Assembly (NCBI RefSeq): GCF_015278255.1
Contig: NZ_JADIJC010000002.1
Coordinates: forward strand, 519,601 to 583,600
Source: Microbacterium hibisci
GTDB taxonomy: Bacteria > Actinomycetota > Actinomycetes > Actinomycetales > Microbacteriaceae
Direction of reading: 5' to 3'
Length of the DNA stretch: 64,000 nt
Shown: positions 51,322-59,585 of the stretch, piece by piece
How positions within the stretch are numbered: position 1 is the stretch's first letter
Layout of the letters: the number at the start of each line of letters is the position of its first letter
Notes under the pieces: model-generated
What the model was told of the DNA's origin: nothing
The model's database searches: none
What the model saw: only the letters and a program-made list of their open reading frames with translations
Position numbers and translations under genes: made by a program

Positions 51322-51354
51322 GCACAGAATCGGAGGTCTTCGCCGACGCGCCGG
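51322..51354 (+). repeat. Half copy of the GCACAGAATCGGA palindromic element
   Basis: GCACAGAATCGGA (51322-51334) and GCCGACGCGCCGG (51342-51354) match the left half of the element at 4573-4656, where GCCGACACGCCGG occurs at nearly the same distance. The right half is missing. It lies between the convergent moaE and moaD genes, next to GCGGCATCCG. Confidence 0.7.
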
Positions 51355-51408
51355 TTCGCGGCATCCGTTGTCGGTGTGTCGTCGGATCGTTCCGATGTTG
51401 TGCTGGGA

Positions 51409-51642
51409 TCAGCCGCCGGCGAAGGGCGGCAGCACGTCGACGAGGTCGTCGGCGGCGAGGGGCGTGTCGTCGGCGACGCGTGAGCCGCCGACGAGCACCG
51501 CGCAACGGGGGAGGATGCCGCCGAGGCCGGGGTAGGCCGCCGAGACCGCCTCGCGCAGAGCGCCCAGCGTCGGCTCGGACCGGCGCTCGGTGTCGAGCCC
51601 CGTCGCCTCGTGGGCCGCGGCGAAGTACCGGACGACGGCCAT
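51409..51642 (-). CDS. moaD: Molybdopterin synthase sulfur carrier MoaD
   Basis: 77 residues, ubiquitin-like. VVRYFAAAHEATGLDTERRS at the start, CAVLVGGSRVADDTPLAADD in the middle, and the essential C-terminal Gly-Gly in PPFAGG, which is adenylated and thiocarboxylated by MoeB. Last gene of the minus-strand Moco operon; its ATG overlaps the stop of the DUF6457 gene. Confidence 0.94.
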   Translation of the reverse strand: MAVVRYFAAAHEATGLDTERRSEPTLGALREAVSAAYPGLGGILPRCAVLVGGSRVADDTPLAADDLVDVLPPFAGG

Positions 51643-51917
51643 CAGCGCTCGTGCTCCCAGGTCGCGGCCATCTCGGTGATGGCCTTGACCGCTGCGGTGG
51701 TGTCTTCGGGCGATCCGCCCGCGCGGCCGGCGACGAGGCCTGCGGCGAACGCGCTGAACGGCGCCGCCGGGCGCGCGACCCCGATGGCGACATCGCGCGC
51801 GAGCTCGAGGATCAGCGCCACGGGCAGGTCTTCGGGGGCGAGGCCGAATCGCTCGCGCAGCGCCGCCGCCCACTCGTCGAGGGCCTCGGGCGGAAGGGTG
51901 CGGGACTGCTCGGTCAT
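51642..51917 (-). CDS. DUF6457 small helical protein in the Moco operon
   Basis: 91 residues, all-helical: PPEALDEWAAALRERFGL, DLPVALILELARDVAIGVAR and PAAPFSAFAAGLVAGRAGG. No catalytic motif, signal or membrane span. It overlaps mobA upstream (ATGA) and moaD downstream (TGATG), so it is tightly coupled to Moco synthesis. Actinobacterial Moco clusters commonly carry this family, but its task (chaperone, nucleotide transfer, or enzyme targeting) is not known to me. Confidence 0.8.
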   Translation of the reverse strand: MTEQSRTLPPEALDEWAAALRERFGLAPEDLPVALILELARDVAIGVARPAAPFSAFAAGLVAGRAGGSPEDTTAAVKAITEMAATWEHER

Positions 51918-52534
51918 GGCGACTCCTCGAGGTGCGCGGCCCGCTGCCGGGCCTCTTCCAGATCTTCCCACGTGTCCACGTCGCGGGTCAGGTCGTCGGG
52001 CGCCGCGATGACCGCGATCGCCAGGTCGTCGAGCAGCGCACGCACCGGCGCGTCGCGTCCGCCATCGGGAAGAGCGGATGCCGCGGCCCGCAGCGCGCCG
52101 GTGCGATAGGCGCCGATCAGCCACTGCGGCCGGCTCGACCGGTCGGCGAGGCAGATCCCGTCGGTGTCGGCGGGCAGCAGCGGTAGGTCGGCGACGAGCC
52201 GCCGCACCGCGGCGCCGACCCCCGGCAGATCGCACGCCAGCAGCAGCGTCCAGTCCGGATCGTCGGCATCCGGCCACGAGGACAGCGCCGCCACGATCGC
52301 CGCCGCCGGGCCCGAGAACGGCGGGTCTTCGCGCACCCAGGTCACCGGCAGCGTCTCGTCGAGAACGGGGGCGACCACGGTGATCGGCCGGGCCGCGGCA
52401 TCCGTCACCGCCGTCACGGCCGCGTGCAGCAGGGTCTGCCCACCCACCTCGAACAGCGGCTTGGCCGCGCCGCCGACGCGCGTGGCGCGTCCGCCCGCGA
52501 GGAGGATCGCCCCGAGGCGGTCGTCGCCTGTCAT
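51914..52534 (-). CDS. mobA: Molybdenum cofactor guanylyltransferase MobA
   Basis: 206 residues. Nucleotidyltransferase P-loop-like AILLAGGRATRVGGAAKPLF, then WVREDPPFSGPAAAIVAALS and the metal-binding LLACDLPGVG. It attaches GMP to Mo-MPT to form the MGD needed by FdhF/YdeP-type enzymes such as the one at 47882. Overlaps moaC (ATGA) and the DUF6457 gene. Confidence 0.9.
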   Translation of the reverse strand: MTGDDRLGAILLAGGRATRVGGAAKPLFEVGGQTLLHAAVTAVTDAAARPITVVAPVLDETLPVTWVREDPPFSGPAAAIVAALSSWPDADDPDWTLLLACDLPGVGAAVRRLVADLPLLPADTDGICLADRSSRPQWLIGAYRTGALRAAASALPDGGRDAPVRALLDDLAIAVIAAPDDLTRDVDTWEDLEEARQRAAHLEESP

Positions 52535-53022
52535 GCCTCGCCGGGGCGGTGCCAGTTGCCGCTCTTGCCGCCGGTCTTCGTCACGATGCGCACGCGCTCG
52601 ATCGAGGTGCCCTTGTCGAGGCCCTTCACCATGTCGACGACGGCGAGCGCGGCGACCGAGACGGCGGTGAGCGCCTCCATCTCGACCCCGGTGCGATCGG
52701 CGGTGCGCACCGTCGCCTCGACGGCGACGCCGTCGTCTTCGATCGCGAGGTCGACGGTGGCGCCGTGCACGCCGATGACGTGCGCGAGCGGAAGGAGCTC
52801 GGGCGTGCGCTTGGCGGCCTGGATGCCTGAGACGCGGGCCACCGCGAGCACGTCGCCCTTCGGAACGGCGCCGTCGCGAAGCGCCGCGACGACCTCGGGC
52901 GAGCACCGGACGAATCCACGCGCCGTGGCAGAGCGCACCGTCGGCTGCTTGAGGGTCACGTCGACCATGCGGGCGTTGCCCGCCGCGTCGAGGTGGGTGA
53001 ACGTCGGCTGGTCGGTGCTCAT
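52531..53022 (-). CDS. moaC: Cyclic pyranopterin monophosphate synthase MoaC
   Basis: 163 residues. MVDVTLKQPTVRSATARGFV, KRTPELLPLAHVIGVHGATV, GVEMEALTAVSVAALAVVDM and the C-terminal KTGGKSGNWHRPGEA are family landmarks; the usual CHPL is AHVI here. MoaC follows MoaA in making cPMP; moaA is not in this window. Overlaps moeA by four nt. Confidence 0.93.
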   Translation of the reverse strand: MSTDQPTFTHLDAAGNARMVDVTLKQPTVRSATARGFVRCSPEVVAALRDGAVPKGDVLAVARVSGIQAAKRTPELLPLAHVIGVHGATVDLAIEDDGVAVEATVRTADRTGVEMEALTAVSVAALAVVDMVKGLDKGTSIERVRIVTKTGGKSGNWHRPGEA

Positions 53023-54266
53023 GAGATCAGCATGACATCGACGACGTCGCCGGCGGCGACGGCCTCGACCTCGGCGGGAACGACCGCGTACGCCTCGGCG
53101 CGGCCGAGGCCTCCGGCCAGGTGGGAACCTCCCGACGTCGCCGGGCCGACGCGCCACCCACGCGGATCGGAACGGTCGATGACGACGGGAAGATACTGGC
53201 GGCGGTCGGGAGGCGTGCGCCACGCGGATGCCGCGGGCAGAGCCATGACGGGCCTCTCCAGGGTGCGACGGCCCTGCAGCTGCAGCAGCGCGGGGCGCAC
53301 GAAGACCTCGAACGACACGGCGGCGCTGACCGGATTGCCCGGCAGGCCGAACAGCAGCGCCCCGTTGTCGTGGAGGCGGCCGAAGCCCTGCGGCTTGCCG
53401 GGCTGCATGGCCACCTTCGAGAACACCATGGTGCGCGCCAGCGTCGTCTTGACCACTTCGTACGCACCGGCGCTCACGCCGCCCGAGAAGACGACGACGT
53501 CGGCGGCCCGGGGCGAGCCGGCGTCGGTCACCTCGGCGAGCAGCGCGTCGAGTTCGCCGGGCTCGTCGGGCACGCTGGCGCGCCGCACGACCTCGGCGCC
53601 CGCATCCGTCGCGAGCGCCGCGAGCAGCACGCTGTTCGACTCGGGGATCTGGCCTCTGCGCAGGGGCGACCCCGGCTCGACGAGCTCCGAACCGGTCGAG
53701 ATGACGGCGACCCGCGGGCGACGCGCCACCACGACCTCCGCCGCGCCGGCCGCGGCGGCGGCTGCGACCTGCAGCGCGCCGAGGAGCGCGCCGGCCGGCA
53801 GGATCTCGTCGCCGACGCGGGCATCCTCCCCGGCGCGGCGGATGTGCGCGCCCTGCGCGCGCGGCGCGCGCAGCACCGAGATCGAGCCGAGGGAGTCGGC
53901 CAGGCCGCCGGCGGTGTCTTCGAACGGCACGATGGCATCGGCGTCCGACGGGACCGGCGAGCCCGTCATGATCCGGGCGGCCTCTCCCCGGTCGAGGGCG
54001 GGGTCGGCGGCGGTGCCGGCCGGCAGGTCGGCGACCACACGGAGGCTGGCGGGGGCGCCGGGGGCGGCATCCGTCACATCCGCGAAGCGCACGGCGAAGC
54101 CGTCCATGGCGGAGTTGTCGAAGACCGGGATGTCGACGGCGGCACGCACCGGTTCGACGAGCGTGCGGCCGTGGGCGTCGGCGAGTTGCACCCGCTCGCC
54201 GGGCAGCGGTGCGGCGGCTGCGAGCACGTCGGCGAGGTGCTCTTCGACAGTGCGCAAGCCGCTCAC
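53019..54266 (-). CDS. moeA: Molybdopterin molybdenumtransferase MoeA
   Basis: 415 residues. FDNSAMDGFAVRFADV, RIMTGSPVPSDADAIVPFED, VISTGSELVEPGSPL, FSGGVSAGAYEVVKTTL and LFGLPGNPVSAAVSFEV are all present. It inserts molybdate into adenylylated MPT from the MogA/MoaB step. GTG 54266 was preferred: it overlaps the moeB stop by four nt and begins the domain. Confidence 0.93.
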   Translation of the reverse strand: MSGLRTVEEHLADVLAAAAPLPGERVQLADAHGRTLVEPVRAAVDIPVFDNSAMDGFAVRFADVTDAAPGAPASLRVVADLPAGTAADPALDRGEAARIMTGSPVPSDADAIVPFEDTAGGLADSLGSISVLRAPRAQGAHIRRAGEDARVGDEILPAGALLGALQVAAAAAAGAAEVVVARRPRVAVISTGSELVEPGSPLRRGQIPESNSVLLAALATDAGAEVVRRASVPDEPGELDALLAEVTDAGSPRAADVVVFSGGVSAGAYEVVKTTLARTMVFSKVAMQPGKPQGFGRLHDNGALLFGLPGNPVSAAVSFEVFVRPALLQLQGRRTLERPVMALPAASAWRTPPDRRQYLPVVIDRSDPRGWRVGPATSGGSHLAGGLGRAEAYAVVPAEVEAVAAGDVVDVMLIS

Positions 54267-55405
54267 GCGTCGACCGCCGCGATGTCGCGGTTCCACGCGT
54301 CGATGCCGCCGTCGAGGACGGATGCCTCGACCCCGGCGGCGCGCAGCGCCGCGGCCGCGCGCTGCGCACGCATCCCCACCTGGCACACCACGACGACCGT
54401 CGGCGCCTCGACCTGCGACGGGTCGGCGAGCACGTCGCCGAGCGGCAGCAGGGTGGAGCCGGGGATGACGCCGCGCTCGGTCTCGAAGGGCTCACGCACG
54501 TCGAGCAGCACGGCGCCGGCGCGCTGCGCGGCCAGCGTCTCGGCGGGGGAGAGGTGCGGGATCGCGGAGGCCGGCTGCACGGCGGGTGCCGATGCCCGCT
54601 GCTGCATCGCGGCTGCGGGCGCGGCATCCGTCGTCGCCTCCGCCGGTCGCAACGGCACCTCGTCGGTGCGGCCACGGAGGGCATCGATCACGAGCACGCG
54701 ACCGAGGAGCGGCTCGCCGACCCCGGTGAGGAGCTTCACGGCCTCTGTCGACATCAGGGCCCCGACCTGCAGGCACAGCGCGCCGAGCACGCCCACCTGC
54801 GCGCACGAGGGTGCCTCGCGCCCGGCATCCGGCGGGTAGAGATCGGCCAGTCGCACCGGCGTCCGGCCCGCGGGCGGCGCGGACCAGAACACCGTCACCT
54901 GCGCGTGGAACTCCTGCACGACGCCCCACACCAGCGGCACCCCGAGCTCTTCGCACGCGGCCGCAACGGCCTCGCGGGTCTGGAAGGTGTCGGTGCCGTC
55001 GATCACGACGTGCGCGCCCGCCAGCAGCGCGGTCGCATTGTCGGGGGTCACCCGTTCCTGCACCGGGACGACGCGGGTGGTCGGCGACAGGTCGGCCGCG
55101 ATGCGCACGGCCGAATCGACCTTCGCCGCGCCCACGTCGCTCACGCGGTGCATCACCTGGCGCTGGAGATTGGATGCCTCGACACGGTCGTCGTCGACCA
55201 CGGTGATCGTTCCGACGCCCGCGGCCGCGAGTGCCAGCACGACGGGGGAGCCGAGCCCACCGGCCCCGACGACGGCGACGTGCGCGGCCGCGAGGCGGCG
55301 CTGGGCGAGCTCGCCGAAGCCCGCCAGCACACGATGGCGTGCGGTGCGGGTGCGTTCGGCATCGGTGAGCTCGGCGACCGGATCGACGAGCGGGGGAATG
55401 GCCAT
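54263..55405 (-). CDS. moeB: MoeB/ThiF-type adenylyltransferase fused to rhodanese
   Basis: 380 residues. Nucleotide site VAVVGAGGLGSPVVLALAAA, VVDDDRVEASNLQRQVMHRV and DGTDTFQTREAVAAAC; catalytic region PSCAQVGVLGALCLQVGALM. The CxxC zinc pairs usual in MoeB are not visible. The C-terminal rhodanese domain (about 285-380) has LLDVREPFETERGVIPGS and the active-site Cys in VVCQVGMRAQ. It adenylates MoaD and may deliver its sulfur. TAGCCT (55412-55417, minus strand) is six nt before the ATG, the promoter of the six-gene operon. Confidence 0.92.
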   Translation of the reverse strand: MAIPPLVDPVAELTDAERTRTARHRVLAGFGELAQRRLAAAHVAVVGAGGLGSPVVLALAAAGVGTITVVDDDRVEASNLQRQVMHRVSDVGAAKVDSAVRIAADLSPTTRVVPVQERVTPDNATALLAGAHVVIDGTDTFQTREAVAAACEELGVPLVWGVVQEFHAQVTVFWSAPPAGRTPVRLADLYPPDAGREAPSCAQVGVLGALCLQVGALMSTEAVKLLTGVGEPLLGRVLVIDALRGRTDEVPLRPAEATTDAAPAAAMQQRASAPAVQPASAIPHLSPAETLAAQRAGAVLLDVREPFETERGVIPGSTLLPLGDVLADPSQVEAPTVVVVCQVGMRAQRAAAALRAAGVEASVLDGGIDAWNRDIAAVDA

Positions 55406-55496
55406 GCCCTCAGGCTAACCGCGGGGCGGGGAAGTGGGACTCGGCGGGTCCGAAGAGGACATCGGTACTGCCGCGGGCGGATTGGGGGTGGAGGCG

Positions 55497-56813
55497 TCAT
55501 CCCGTCTCGGCGTCGGGCCCGACGTCGGGCTCGGTGTCCGCGTGGGGGGTGACCTCGCGCGCGGAGTCGGCGGGCGCGTTCTGCGCACGGCTCAGCAGGA
55601 CGAAGGGCACCGCGACCGCGGAGATGACACCGCTCCAGATCAGCGACGCGCCGTAGCCGCCGACATCCGCCGCCCGTCCGAGCACCGGCTGGAAGACGAC
55701 CCCGCCCGCCGAGCCCATCAGCGAGTCGAACGAGAGCACCGTGGCGCGCTGCTTCGACGGGATCATGTCGTTGAGGTAGGCCCGATGCACCGGGTCGTCG
55801 ATCGCCGAGGCGATGCCCCACAGCGCCACCAGCACGACGGCGAACCAGAAGTTGCGCACCAGGCCGAGCCCGAGCAGAACCAGCGCGCTCGACACGGTCG
55901 CCAGCAGGATCGCCGAGGTGCGGCGCCGGAAGAGCTTGCGCACCCAGGGCGCCAGGGTGCCGCCGAGGATCGCGGCGCCCGACAGCAGCGCGGCGGCGAG
56001 GCCGGCGATGGAGTAGGCGTCCTCGTCGCCCCAGAGCTCGAGCAGATACGGCTGAAGGGCGTAGAACACGTAGATGCCGACCCCGGCGGTGAAGGGGCTC
56101 GTGAGCATGAGCCAGCGCACGGGTGGGTCGCCGAGTCCATATCGGACGGATGCCCGCAGAACGCTCCGCGTCGCCTGCAGCGGCTTCTCGCTGCGGTCGG
56201 GCGTGAAGCCGAGGTCGTGCATCAGCAGGGCCGCGACCACCAGCATGAGCAGCAGAATGGCGCCACGGATGACGAACGGGACGCCGAGATCGGTCATCTG
56301 CGCGACCACGCCGCCCAGCACCGAGCCCGCCAGCATCGCGATGCCGCCGACGATCTGCGCGCGCCCGAATACGGTCTCGAGACTGCCCTCGTAGCCGGTC
56401 GCCTTCAAGGCGTCGACCAGCCACGCGTCGACCGCGCCGGAGAAGAAGGTGAAGCCCAGCCCGAGCAGCACCGACACGATCGCCCATGCCCAGAACGGCG
56501 ATTCCCAGACCCACAGCAGCCAGTAGAGGATCGTGGTCACGGCGAGGGTGACAGTGCCGAGAAGGTACGACGCCCGGCGACCCACGGTGTCGGCGACGAC
56601 GCCCGTCGGGATCTCGAAGAGGAGCATCCCGGCCGTGAAGAACGCGTTGGCCGAGAAGGCTTCGAGGTTCGACAGGCCGGCGTCGAGCAGGAACAGGGTG
56701 TTGACGCCCCAGATGAACGACGCGGCCAGGGTGTTGCCGAGCATCAGCGTGTAGTACGTGCCCTGCACCCGCCTCGGCGTGGGCAGCGCGCGTACGGCAC
56801 TCGACCTGGACAT
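55497..56813 (-). CDS. MFS transporter
   Basis: 438 residues, 12 spans. YYTLMLGNTLAASFIWGVNT at the start, the cytoplasmic motif A-like PTGVVADTVGRRASYLLGTV, and RAYLNDMIPSKQRATVLSFD in the second half, typical of a branch of uncharacterised MFS permeases in actinobacteria. The C terminus is an acidic tail. Substrate unknown. It lies upstream of the Moco operon on the same strand but with its own 91-nt gap. Confidence 0.88.
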   Translation of the reverse strand: MSRSSAVRALPTPRRVQGTYYTLMLGNTLAASFIWGVNTLFLLDAGLSNLEAFSANAFFTAGMLLFEIPTGVVADTVGRRASYLLGTVTLAVTTILYWLLWVWESPFWAWAIVSVLLGLGFTFFSGAVDAWLVDALKATGYEGSLETVFGRAQIVGGIAMLAGSVLGGVVAQMTDLGVPFVIRGAILLLMLVVAALLMHDLGFTPDRSEKPLQATRSVLRASVRYGLGDPPVRWLMLTSPFTAGVGIYVFYALQPYLLELWGDEDAYSIAGLAAALLSGAAILGGTLAPWVRKLFRRRTSAILLATVSSALVLLGLGLVRNFWFAVVLVALWGIASAIDDPVHRAYLNDMIPSKQRATVLSFDSLMGSAGGVVFQPVLGRAADVGGYGASLIWSGVISAVAVPFVLLSRAQNAPADSAREVTPHADTEPDVGPDAETG

Positions 56814-57085
56814 GGCGCACCGCCTCGGTCACGGCATCATGACGACACAGCGACGGTAGTCCTGTGCCGGCACGGCGTCCAGAGGGGTGGGACAGAGCGC
56901 CGGGCGCGGCAGCATCGGCGGCGGGCGTCTGCTTCCGGTCACGACCGCGATGCGGAGACGATCCGGGCCAACCAGAGCGGTTTCCCCGGTCGGCATCCCT
57001 CGTTCTCGGCGCCGCAGACGGTCGGCGGTGGGCGGTCGGCGGTCAGCTGTCGACAGCGTCGCGGAGGCGCCGCTATGGTGCGGGT

Positions 57086-57436
57086 GTGGGTGAGCAGACG
57101 ATGACGCGCGACCGGCTGACGGCGCTGGCGGCCTGGGCGGTCGGCTTGGCGGCGGGGGCAGCCTGCGCGCTGTGGTGGTACAACTCGCTGTGGGTGCAGA
57201 GCGCCGGGAATCCGATGGCTCTCGATGCGAACGAGAACCTGGCGGCGCTGGCCTGGGTGGTGGGCTGGCTGCTGATCGCCTGCGCCGCGTGCCTGTCGGC
57301 CGTCGTCCTCGTTCGCGCGATCCGGCGGAGCGCCTCACGACGCCCCATCCTCGACAGCGTGGCCCTCGGGGTGACCCTGCTCCTGCTCGTGGGCGCGGTG
57401 ATGTCGGCGCCGCTGTGGGGATCCGCGTCCGGCTGA
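57086..57436 (+). CDS. Small membrane protein of unknown function
   Basis: 116 residues with three predicted spans: LAAWAVGLAAGAACALWWYN, ALAWVVGWLLIACAACLSAV and SVALGVTLLLLVGAVMSAPL. I do not recognise a family. TATGGT (57074-57079) lies six nt before GTG 57086; ATG 57101 is an alternative. The 272-nt gap upstream shows no gene. Confidence 0.65.
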   Translation: MGEQTMTRDRLTALAAWAVGLAAGAACALWWYNSLWVQSAGNPMALDANENLAALAWVVGWLLIACAACLSAVVLVRAIRRSASRRPILDSVALGVTLLLLVGAVMSAPLWGSASG

Positions 57437-57498
57437 CGCCCTTCGGCCACGCGGCGCCCGCTCCGTCCCACGGCGCAGGGGCGGCGTAGGGTGCGGGC

Positions 57499-57762
57499 AT
57501 GCGAGAGTTCGGGCCGCTCGCCGACATCGCCGACGACACCTGGGAGCTCGGCGGCGGGGATCCCGCTGCCGTCACCCTCAGTGCGGCCGTGCCCTTCGCC
57601 CCGCGCGACGCGACGAAGCAGCTCGACCGGCGCATCGATCACATCCTCGTGAGCAGGGGATCCGGCGTCTCCGCCCGCAGTGCGTTCACTGTGGACGCAC
57701 CCGTGGGCGGCGTGTATCCGTCGGACCACTTCCCGGTGGTGGCGGATGTCGAGTGGGGGTAG
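57499..57762 (+). CDS. C-terminal fragment of an endonuclease/exonuclease/phosphatase-family protein
   Basis: 87 residues corresponding only to the end of an EEP-family protein: TWELGGGDPAAVTLS, then RRIDHILVSRGSGV and YPSDHFPVVADVEW with the terminal Asp-His active-site pair. The N-terminal metal-binding parts are absent. Oddly, a good leaderless start (TAGGGT at 57487-57492, six nt before the ATG) precedes it, so the remnant may still be expressed. Likely a truncated gene; activity is improbable. Confidence 0.7.
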   Translation: MREFGPLADIADDTWELGGGDPAAVTLSAAVPFAPRDATKQLDRRIDHILVSRGSGVSARSAFTVDAPVGGVYPSDHFPVVADVEWG

Positions 57763-57770
57763 CCCGCCCG

Positions 57771-58271
57771 TCAGGAATTCGCGAGCGACTTCGCCATGTG
57801 GAAGTTTGTCATCTGCACGCCCCCGGTGACGGGGTGCTGCTCGGCGACGACCTGAAACCCGGCTCGCTCGAAGAACGGTCGCGCCGTGATGCTCACGTCA
57901 GCGGTGAGCCGGCTGGCGCCGGCGTCTCGCGCTCGTTGTTCCAGAGTGGTCAGGAGCGTTCGAGCCACGCCTCGACGTGCGTGCGTCGGTGAGACGAACA
58001 TCATGTCGATGTAGCCGGTCTCAGCGACGTCAGAGAAGCCGACGACCTCGCCGCCGATCACAGCGACGTAGGTGTTGCGGCTCTTCCGCGCCGCATCCCA
58101 TTCGGTGAGGTTCCGGCGATCGGGCCGCGCCCACGCCTGCACCTGTTCTGGCGAATAGTCGGCTGCGGCGGTCTCGGTGATCGCCGCGAGGAAGATCGTC
58201 AGGGTTGCCCGCGCGTCCTCGGCTCGGTAGCTGCGGACGCGCGGGCGCGCGGGCTCGAAGTCGTCGCTCAT
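57771..58271 (-). CDS. GNAT-family N-acetyltransferase
   Basis: 166 residues. GNAT fold with strand beta4 and acetyl-CoA loop MMFVSPTHARRGVARTLLTT, then RLTADVSITARPFFERAGFQ. It transfers an acyl group from CoA to an unknown amine. CACAGT (58278-58283, minus strand) is six nt before ATG 58271. It converges with the EEP fragment (8 nt apart). Confidence 0.9.
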   Translation of the reverse strand: MSDDFEPARPRVRSYRAEDARATLTIFLAAITETAAADYSPEQVQAWARPDRRNLTEWDAARKSRNTYVAVIGGEVVGFSDVAETGYIDMMFVSPTHARRGVARTLLTTLEQRARDAGASRLTADVSITARPFFERAGFQVVAEQHPVTGGVQMTNFHMAKSLANS

Positions 58272-58490
58272 GTCTCCACTGTGTCAGCAACCGCCGGGCG
58301 GGCACCCCGGGCTGCGGTTGCCGCCGCGCCCCCGCGCGTCGGTACGCATCGGACCTCACTTCGCTCGGTCTCCGTCGCCACCAGTTCCTCCACATCCGTC
58401 CGGTCCGAATCGGCCGCCGGCTCCTGTCGCCGTCGCAGGCTCCTGCGGTCGCTGTCCCAATCGATCGGCGAGCGGACGTAGGGTGTGCGT

Positions 58491-59201
58491 GTGTCGGTCA
58501 TGACGACGGTCAGAAGCGCGCTGGGCGCCGCGTTGCTGGTCAACGCCGTGCCGCACGGCGTCAGCGGCGTGCAGGGCAGGCCGTTTCCCAGCCCGTTCGC
58601 CGATCCTCCAGGCGTCGGCATGTCGTCGCCGCGCGTGAACGTCGCCTGGAGCGCGGCGAACGCGATCGCCGGCGCACTGCTTCTGCGGCGCGGCATCCGT
58701 TCGCGAAGCGAGGCCGTGGCTGCGGCCGCCGGTGCCGTCGCGATGGCCGTTGTGATCTCGTACCACTTCGGCGACGTGATGTCAGGGGGCAGAGGTCTGA
58801 GCGGTCTCAGCGCCCCGCGTTCAGGACCCCCGCGCGCGCTGGTGAAGGCGACCGAGCCCATCGCGATGGCGCTCGCCGGACGCCCAGGGGTCCCGCTGTG
58901 GGCGCTCATCCACCATCGCGGACGCAAGAGCGGTGCCGACTACGCGACGCCGGTCGCGGTCGTGCCCACCGTCGACCCCGCCGTCGTGCTGATCGGGCTG
59001 CCGTGGGGGCCGAAGACCAACTGGGCCCGCAACGTCGTCGCGGCGGGCACGGCCGATCTCACATCGAAGGGCGCCGAGCTGCGCGTCGTCGAACCTCGGA
59101 TCGTCGAGCCGGGCGAAGCGGCGGCAGTGGCGAAGCCCTTCTTCCGTTTCGTCGTGAAGCGGATGCCGGCGGCCATCGTCCTGCGACGGACCACGGGGTA
59201 G
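58491..59201 (+). CDS. Membrane domain fused to an F420-dependent nitroreductase-like domain
   Basis: 236 residues. The first about 95 carry hydrophobic helices typical of small DoxX-like or unknown membrane proteins (AWSAANAIAGALLLRRGI, EAVAAAAGAVAMAVVISYHF). From about 115 a DUF385/DDN-type domain follows: PLWALIHHRGRKSGADYATP, VVLIGLPWGPKTNWARNVVA and FFRFVVKRMP. The fusion would place an F420-linked reductase at the membrane. TAGGGT (58479-58484) is six nt before GTG 58491; ATG 58500 is possible. Confidence 0.75.
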   Translation: MSVMTTVRSALGAALLVNAVPHGVSGVQGRPFPSPFADPPGVGMSSPRVNVAWSAANAIAGALLLRRGIRSRSEAVAAAAGAVAMAVVISYHFGDVMSGGRGLSGLSAPRSGPPRALVKATEPIAMALAGRPGVPLWALIHHRGRKSGADYATPVAVVPTVDPAVVLIGLPWGPKTNWARNVVAAGTADLTSKGAELRVVEPRIVEPGEAAAVAKPFFRFVVKRMPAAIVLRRTTG

Positions 59202-59207
59202 CGGTGG

Positions 59208-59585
59208 TCAGCGGCTCGGGGCCAGGCGAAGCGTCGATGCGGCGGCTTCCGCCGTGACCATGCTGCGGGCGGCGAGCTCCCCGTACTTCGCGCGGTACGC
59301 GGCGTCGACGGTCGCCGCCTGCTCATCGCCGACCGCCGTGACAGTCACCTCGAGCGGAGAGTCCTCGACCCGGATGCGCGCGATCCCGGACCTGACCGCG
59401 CCGCCGTACCAGCCGGTCTCGCGCCGGTGCCACGTGCGAACGAAGACCTCCGCCCGCGCGACGACGACCCAGATCGGCGTCCAGTGCGTGAGACCACCGT
59501 CGCGGCGGGGTGCCGACACCTCGATCTCGATCGCGGTGGCGAGAACCCGCAGCTGCTCCGGCGTCCACACCGAGCCCTCCGGCAT
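59208..59585 (-). CDS. DUF2255 family protein
   Basis: 125 residues: IEIEVSAPRRDGGLTHWTPI, WVVVARAEVFVRTWHRRETG and WYGGAVRSGIARIRVEDSPL match the DUF2255 pattern, a small split-barrel-like family probably distantly related to flavin/F420-binding proteins. Function unknown. The C terminus faces the fusion gene with six nt between the stops. Confidence 0.8.
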   Translation of the reverse strand: MPEGSVWTPEQLRVLATAIEIEVSAPRRDGGLTHWTPIWVVVARAEVFVRTWHRRETGWYGGAVRSGIARIRVEDSPLEVTVTAVGDEQAATVDAAYRAKYGELAARSMVTAEAAASTLRLAPSR

